Below, one piece after another: positions 6,038-8,532 of a DNA stretch of 8,532 bases. A program made the translations under genes and the position numbers. Origin of the DNA: Lachnospiraceae bacterium (GTDB taxonomy: Bacteria; Bacillota; Clostridia; Lachnospirales; Lachnospiraceae); the NCBI GenBank assembly GCA_009774345.1, contig VSNR01000183.1, positions 1 through 8,532 of the forward strand. Reading direction: 5' to 3'. A model generated the notes under the pieces. That model ran no database searches. It was not told the DNA's origin and saw nothing but the letters and a program-made list of their open reading frames with translations. Each line of letters opens with the position of its first letter. The stretch's first letter is position 1.

Positions 6038-6562
6038 TACTCGTTTTATCATATCTATGCAACAATCTTCATACTTTCCTTGATTGCCCTGTTCATCGGT
6101 ATATTCGTATACACCGTCTAAGTGTAGTTCACCGACCGCATGATATCCTAATCTTTCATACAATCTCTTTGCCGCAGAATTGTCCGTTGGATTTACATCA
6201 AGTCCTAAATAGGGAATTGCGGCCTCTTTGCAATATTCTTCACATACCAACGACAGTCGGGTTCCAATGCCATAATTTCTTAAGGGCTCTATTACCAGCA
6301 GATCAATCATATCTGCACATTTTTCTTGGTTTGTATATGGCATGACATCTTCTTTATTATCCAGCGATAACAACACATATCCAATCGCACAGTTATTGAT
6401 AAACGCGCCAAAATAAACTGCTTTTCCGTTATTCTGTTGCTGAAATCTATCGGCATGTATGGAAGCATCACTTTTCACCAATAACAAACTATCTAAATCA
6501 CATTCTTTCACTATCCTGATTTGATACGATATAGAATTTATTTCATATAAATTTTCCTGCAT
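6035..6562 (-). CDS. GNAT-family N-acetyltransferase 2
   Basis: The 175-residue protein has the GNAT core. DLLVIEPLRNYGIGTRLSLV contains the cofactor loop R95-N96-Y97-G98-I99-G100, and NPTDNSAAKRLYERLGY (124-140) is the characteristic second motif. A C-terminal polar, tyrosine-rich stretch follows (YEYTDEQGNQGKYEDC). The substrate is unknown; the layout is like GNATs acting on small molecules or antibiotics. GGAGG nine bases before the ATG at 6562 sets the start. The in-frame extension to 6625 begins on TTG just inside the end of the hydrolase gene and lacks a site. Its stop codon is shared with repeat R4. Confidence 0.88.
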   Translation of the reverse strand: MQENLYEINSISYQIRIVKECDLDSLLLVKSDASIHADRFQQQNNGKAVYFGAFINNCAIGYVLLSLDNKEDVMPYTNQEKCADMIDLLVIEPLRNYGIGTRLSLVCEEYCKEAAIPYLGLDVNPTDNSAAKRLYERLGYHAVGELHLDGVYEYTDEQGNQGKYEDCCIDMIKRV

Positions 6563-6623
6563 ATTTGTATTCCTCCAAATTTTTTTAATCAGGGTGATTA
6601 CAGCACGGCCAATCTTTTGGTTC

Positions 6624-6641
6624 AAACTGGAAGTTATTGAA
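6624..6641 (-). repeat. Junction repeat copy R3 (end of the MBL-fold gene)
   Basis: The 18 bases aaactggaagttattgaa match 8401-8418 at 17 of 18 positions. They cover the last codon and TAA stop of the MBL-fold gene. Beyond this core the sequence departs from the other copies, so it is a partial copy. Confidence 0.6.
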
Positions 6642-7353
6642 TCGGTAACAATTCTATATTTTTTGCTCGTTTTAGATTTATTTTAAGGTCTTCATATTCA
6701 AACGGCTTGCCATGTCCCGGATATATTAGATTTGGTCTAAGTGCAATGATTGTTTCCCAAGATTTCAGAAAAGCCGTTTTGTCCTCTACCCAAATGGTTA
6801 TTCTATGTAAACTTGGCAAGCCGTTCATAGCAGCGTCACCGCAGAATAGAGAACCGTCATTTAGTAAAAGCGATATGGAATCGGAGGTATGACCGGGAGT
6901 ATCAATAATTTTTCCTTGCAGTAAAAGTTCCACTTGCTTACGGTTTTGTTCGGTCACTTGAATACATCTACATTGATATTCTTGTTTTATTGAGGGAAAC
7001 AAATGCTTACCTTTGCCAACGAACTTCATTAAATAACAAAAGAACAAGGCAATCTTAGTTGTGCAACCGCCATGAAAAGAGTTTTGCCCTCTAAATAATC
7101 TTTCTAATGCTTTGTCGCTCATAACGATTTGGAGGTCAGGGCATTCCGAAAGTACTTCATTCAGATAACCTGCGTGGTCATCGTGAGCGTGTGTCAAAAA
7201 AATATATCGTATCTGTTGAGGGGCTATTTGCATCTTTGCCAATTGCTTTTTAAAATGTGCAAATCCGCTTTCATACCCTGTATCAATCAGTACATAGCCT
7301 TTGTCAATAGGATATATCCAATTATTTACTATCCTGCTTCCTGCATTGAGCAT
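6634..7353 (-). CDS. Metallo-beta-lactamase-fold hydrolase
   Basis: The 239-residue enzyme has a complete MBL-fold metal site: H55-A-H57-D-D59-H60 in THAHDDHAG, H155 in DTPGHTSDS, bridging D173 in FCGDAAM and H214 in YPGHGKP. Two zinc-type ions should bind. The family hydrolyses thioesters, lactones, phosphodiesters or beta-lactams. The N-terminal VLIDTGYESG and the lack of a signal peptide fit a cytoplasmic glyoxalase-II-like or lactonase-like enzyme more than a secreted beta-lactamase, but the substrate is undetermined. A clear AAAGGAG lies 9-10 bases before the ATG. About 230 bases separate it from the preceding CPBP gene, the longest gap in the array. Confidence 0.92.
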   Translation of the reverse strand: MLNAGSRIVNNWIYPIDKGYVLIDTGYESGFAHFKKQLAKMQIAPQQIRYIFLTHAHDDHAGYLNEVLSECPDLQIVMSDKALERLFRGQNSFHGGCTTKIALFFCYLMKFVGKGKHLFPSIKQEYQCRCIQVTEQNRKQVELLLQGKIIDTPGHTSDSISLLLNDGSLFCGDAAMNGLPSLHRITIWVEDKTAFLKSWETIIALRPNLIYPGHGKPFEYEDLKINLKRAKNIELLPIQ

Positions 7354-7416
7354 GGGTGTTCTCTCCTTTCATTCATTTTCATCGGCGTCAACTTTCGATT
7401 TCTCCACGAGTGCGTT

Positions 7417-7518
7417 TTATTTGCTATTTTTAACCCATGTGCCGACTTCCGATGATTTTATCATGCCAAGATGTTTGTAGAAATCCTGATCCAAAAGCAC
7501 GATTGCCCTTTTTGCACC
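7417..7518 (-). pseudogene. C-terminal remnant of a GNAT-like acetyltransferase
   Basis: The gap between CPBP protease 3 and the MBL-fold gene holds an open stretch of 33 codons reading GAKRAIVLLDQDFYKHLGM, then a tail IKSSEVGTWVKNSK and a TAA stop. The pattern DFYKHLGM...GTW is what GNAT proteins show near their C-terminus. There is no start codon, and a TAA stop lies directly upstream in frame, so the rest of the gene is gone. It begins exactly where repeat R2 ends. The identity rests on motif recognition in a short piece. Confidence 0.5.
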
Positions 7519-7520
7519 TT

Positions 7521-7584
7521 ATACAGCCCTCCAATCAGCACCATTTTCTTTTTCATATGCAGCTCCCTGACAAGCAGGAAGTTA
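7521..7584 (-). repeat. Junction repeat copy R2 (after CPBP protease 3)
   Basis: It matches R5 (5457-5520) at 56 of 64 positions. In transcription direction it starts with the TAA stop of CPBP protease 3 and ends with the same GGAGGGCT-TAT segment that acts as the ribosome site of CPBP protease 2. Here that segment leads into a GNAT remnant and not into an intact gene. Near its start CTTCCTG and CAGGGAG can pair with one mismatch. Confidence 0.85.
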
Positions 7585-8331
7585 CCAAGTGAATAATTTT
7601 TTGCCTGATTTTTTATACAATAGAGTACCAACAAAAATTATGATCGCTAATACAACAATGTTATATTGTATCGGCGCTAAATAACATATATTAAAAATTG
7701 CGTGCATAATGGCAATCAGCAGTATATTTCTGCATTGATAATAGGTTATTCCCAAAACAACGGAAACAAGTAATGTCCATATACAAAGGCAAACAATTTG
7801 TTCCACGCCCAATGAATTTCTGATGATCCACATTGGTAAATGCCACGCTGCCCAAACGGCGCCAACAAAAAGAACACTTTTGATGTTCTTAAAAGGAAGT
7901 CGTTCCAACAGAAATCCTCTCCATGCTATTTCTTCAACAAGCGCTGTTAGCAGCAGATATATACAGCTTGTTAACAGGGATATTACTGTCGAATATGTAT
8001 TTTTAAATACGTCAGTTTTCACTATGAACGAATAGCAATAAGAATCAAATATACCTGCAGCCATATATGTAACCCCTGCTAAAATATATTTGATTGTTAT
8101 TTTCCCTGAAAACATTCGCGTAAAGTATACCTTGATGTTCTGCTCGCAAATCAGCAGAAAAATAGCAGCTATAGTAGGAATACATACATATAAGTATTTT
8201 AAGTACAATAATCCATTGGGAATGATCATTCCGTTCTGTTCTAGCAATGTAGGTACATAGCATAGAAACGATAAATCATATACGACAGAAACCCATAACG
8301 TGAGTTTCAACTTATTTGTGTATCCCGCCAT
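7582..8331 (-). CDS. CPBP-family intramembrane metalloprotease 3
   Basis: The 249-residue membrane protein has the full CPBP motif set. EEIAWRG contains E133-E134 and R138, WAAWH ends in H164, and HAIFN gives H210 and N214. About seven or eight hydrophobic segments are visible. Its function is likely membrane proteolysis or peptide immunity, with unknown target. The start MAGYTNKLKL at 8331 is chosen because AAGGAG lies 8 bases upstream. The in-frame extension to 8391 runs through repeat R1. It differs from the other two CPBP proteins in its motif surroundings (EEIAW versus EEGVF and EEFLF), so the three were probably acquired separately. Confidence 0.9.
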   Translation of the reverse strand: MAGYTNKLKLTLWVSVVYDLSFLCYVPTLLEQNGMIIPNGLLYLKYLYVCIPTIAAIFLLICEQNIKVYFTRMFSGKITIKYILAGVTYMAAGIFDSYCYSFIVKTDVFKNTYSTVISLLTSCIYLLLTALVEEIAWRGFLLERLPFKNIKSVLFVGAVWAAWHLPMWIIRNSLGVEQIVCLCIWTLLVSVVLGITYYQCRNILLIAIMHAIFNICYLAPIQYNIVVLAIIIFVGTLLYKKSGKKLFTW

Positions 8332-8387
8332 CACAATTTCTCCTTGCAGTGCGAAAATCTTGCAGAAATTCCAGTTGCTCGTTCTCG

Positions 8388-8418
8388 GCAAATTCCCGAT
8401 AAACTTGAAGTTATTGAA
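8388..8418 (-). repeat. Junction repeat copy R1 (before CPBP protease 3)
   Basis: Positions 8393-8413 match R5 (5500-5520) at 18 of 21, and 8401-8418 match R3 at 17 of 18. It links the other copies, since it shares the gcaaattcc side with R4 and the gaagttattgaa side with R3. Here the TAA of the repeat lies just beyond the likely stop of the preceding partial gene. Confidence 0.65.
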
Positions 8419-8445
8419 ATGTAATTCTCAAAAGGCAAAAATCAA
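8418..8445 (-). promoter_or_regulatory. Possible weak promoter before CPBP protease 3
   Basis: On the minus strand TTGATT (8440-8445) is followed after 16 bases by TACATT (8418-8423). Either box deviates from consensus by two bases or so, and the sequence is generally AT-rich. It would place a transcript start near repeat R1 and could drive the array. Chance occurrence is quite possible. Confidence 0.2.
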
Positions 8446-8532
8446 ATCCTTATCCAAAGAGAGGTAAAGTTGTTTCAAGTTATTTGCGGTATCTTCTAAC
8501 CTACCATTTTCGTTACAATAGCACTCTTGGCG
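8428..8532 (-). CDS. C-terminal tail of an unidentified gene (partial)
   Basis: From the right edge one frame stays open for 34 codons and ends in TGA at 8428. The tail ends NNLKQLYLSLDKDLIFAF, with an acidic, helix-like composition. The other two minus-strand frames are closed in this stretch. It is too short to name, and a chance opening of this length is possible in AT-rich DNA. Its orientation fits the rest of the array. Confidence 0.35.
   Translation of the reverse strand, partial: RQECYCNENGRLEDTANNLKQLYLSLDKDLIFAF

Noticed and set aside
6563..6625. N-terminal extension of GNAT 2
   Set aside because: It begins on TTG without a ribosome site and overlaps the end of the MBL-fold gene, while the ATG at 6562 has GGAGG at ideal spacing.
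7359..7416. Inverted extra copy of the junction repeat before the MBL-fold gene
   Set aside because: The plus-strand stretch around cgtcaactttcgattt vaguely resembles R4, but the alignment needs many gaps and mismatches, so it was not counted.
5457..8418. Classical integron attC sites at the junction repeats
   Set aside because: No convincing RYYYAAC/GTTRRRY pair was found in the junctions I read, no integrase is in the window, and two copies are much shorter than attC sites. The cassette idea is kept only as an observation.

Overview
The window looks like an accessory stretch of a Gram-positive, low-to-mid GC Firmicute, most likely a gut Clostridia/Lachnospiraceae-type genome. The grounds are strong GGAGG-type ribosome binding sites before nearly every start, compact genes with ATGA stop/start overlaps, and the families present (CPBP intramembrane proteases, GNAT acetyltransferases, a DUF5301-like secreted protein, an ABC exporter beside an OmpR-type regulator). 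The organism assignment is inference. Every convincing gene is on the minus strand, so transcription runs from high to low coordinates. I see no tRNA, rRNA, CRISPR array, transposase or integrase.

Layout in transcription order. (1) 8532-4616, visibly AT-rich: the tail of an unknown gene, CPBP protease 3, a decayed GNAT fragment, a metallo-beta-lactamase-fold hydrolase, two unrelated GNATs and CPBP protease 2. Five places in this part carry related copies of one short sequence. At four of them the TAA stop codon of the preceding gene is the first three bases of the repeat, so the block looks like an array of single-gene cassettes. (2) 4554-3659: a 42-residue single-pass membrane peptide coupled by an ATGA overlap to CPBP protease 1. 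(3) 3602-2281: a COG3981-type acetyltransferase coupled by another ATGA overlap to a membrane-anchored DUF5301-like protein, preceded by a nested palindrome. (4) 2258-175, more GC-rich: a 58-residue two-helix membrane protein, an ABC ATPase and an ABC permease, tightly packed. (5) After a GC-rich hairpin, the start of an OmpR-family response regulator that runs off the left edge.

How the parts work together is partly inference. Module 4 plus the regulator resembles the regulated exporters that protect Firmicutes against peptide antibiotics. CPBP proteins are often immunity or peptide-processing factors, and one here is coupled to a tiny membrane peptide. The GNATs and the hydrolase are typical of exchanged resistance or stress genes. 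The most unusual feature is the recurrent junction sequence at gene ends in the right half. By eye it does not match the classical integron attC core sites, so it may mark a different way of assembling gene arrays. Two small genes, at 4426-4554 and 2082-2258, would be missed by ordinary length cut-offs.
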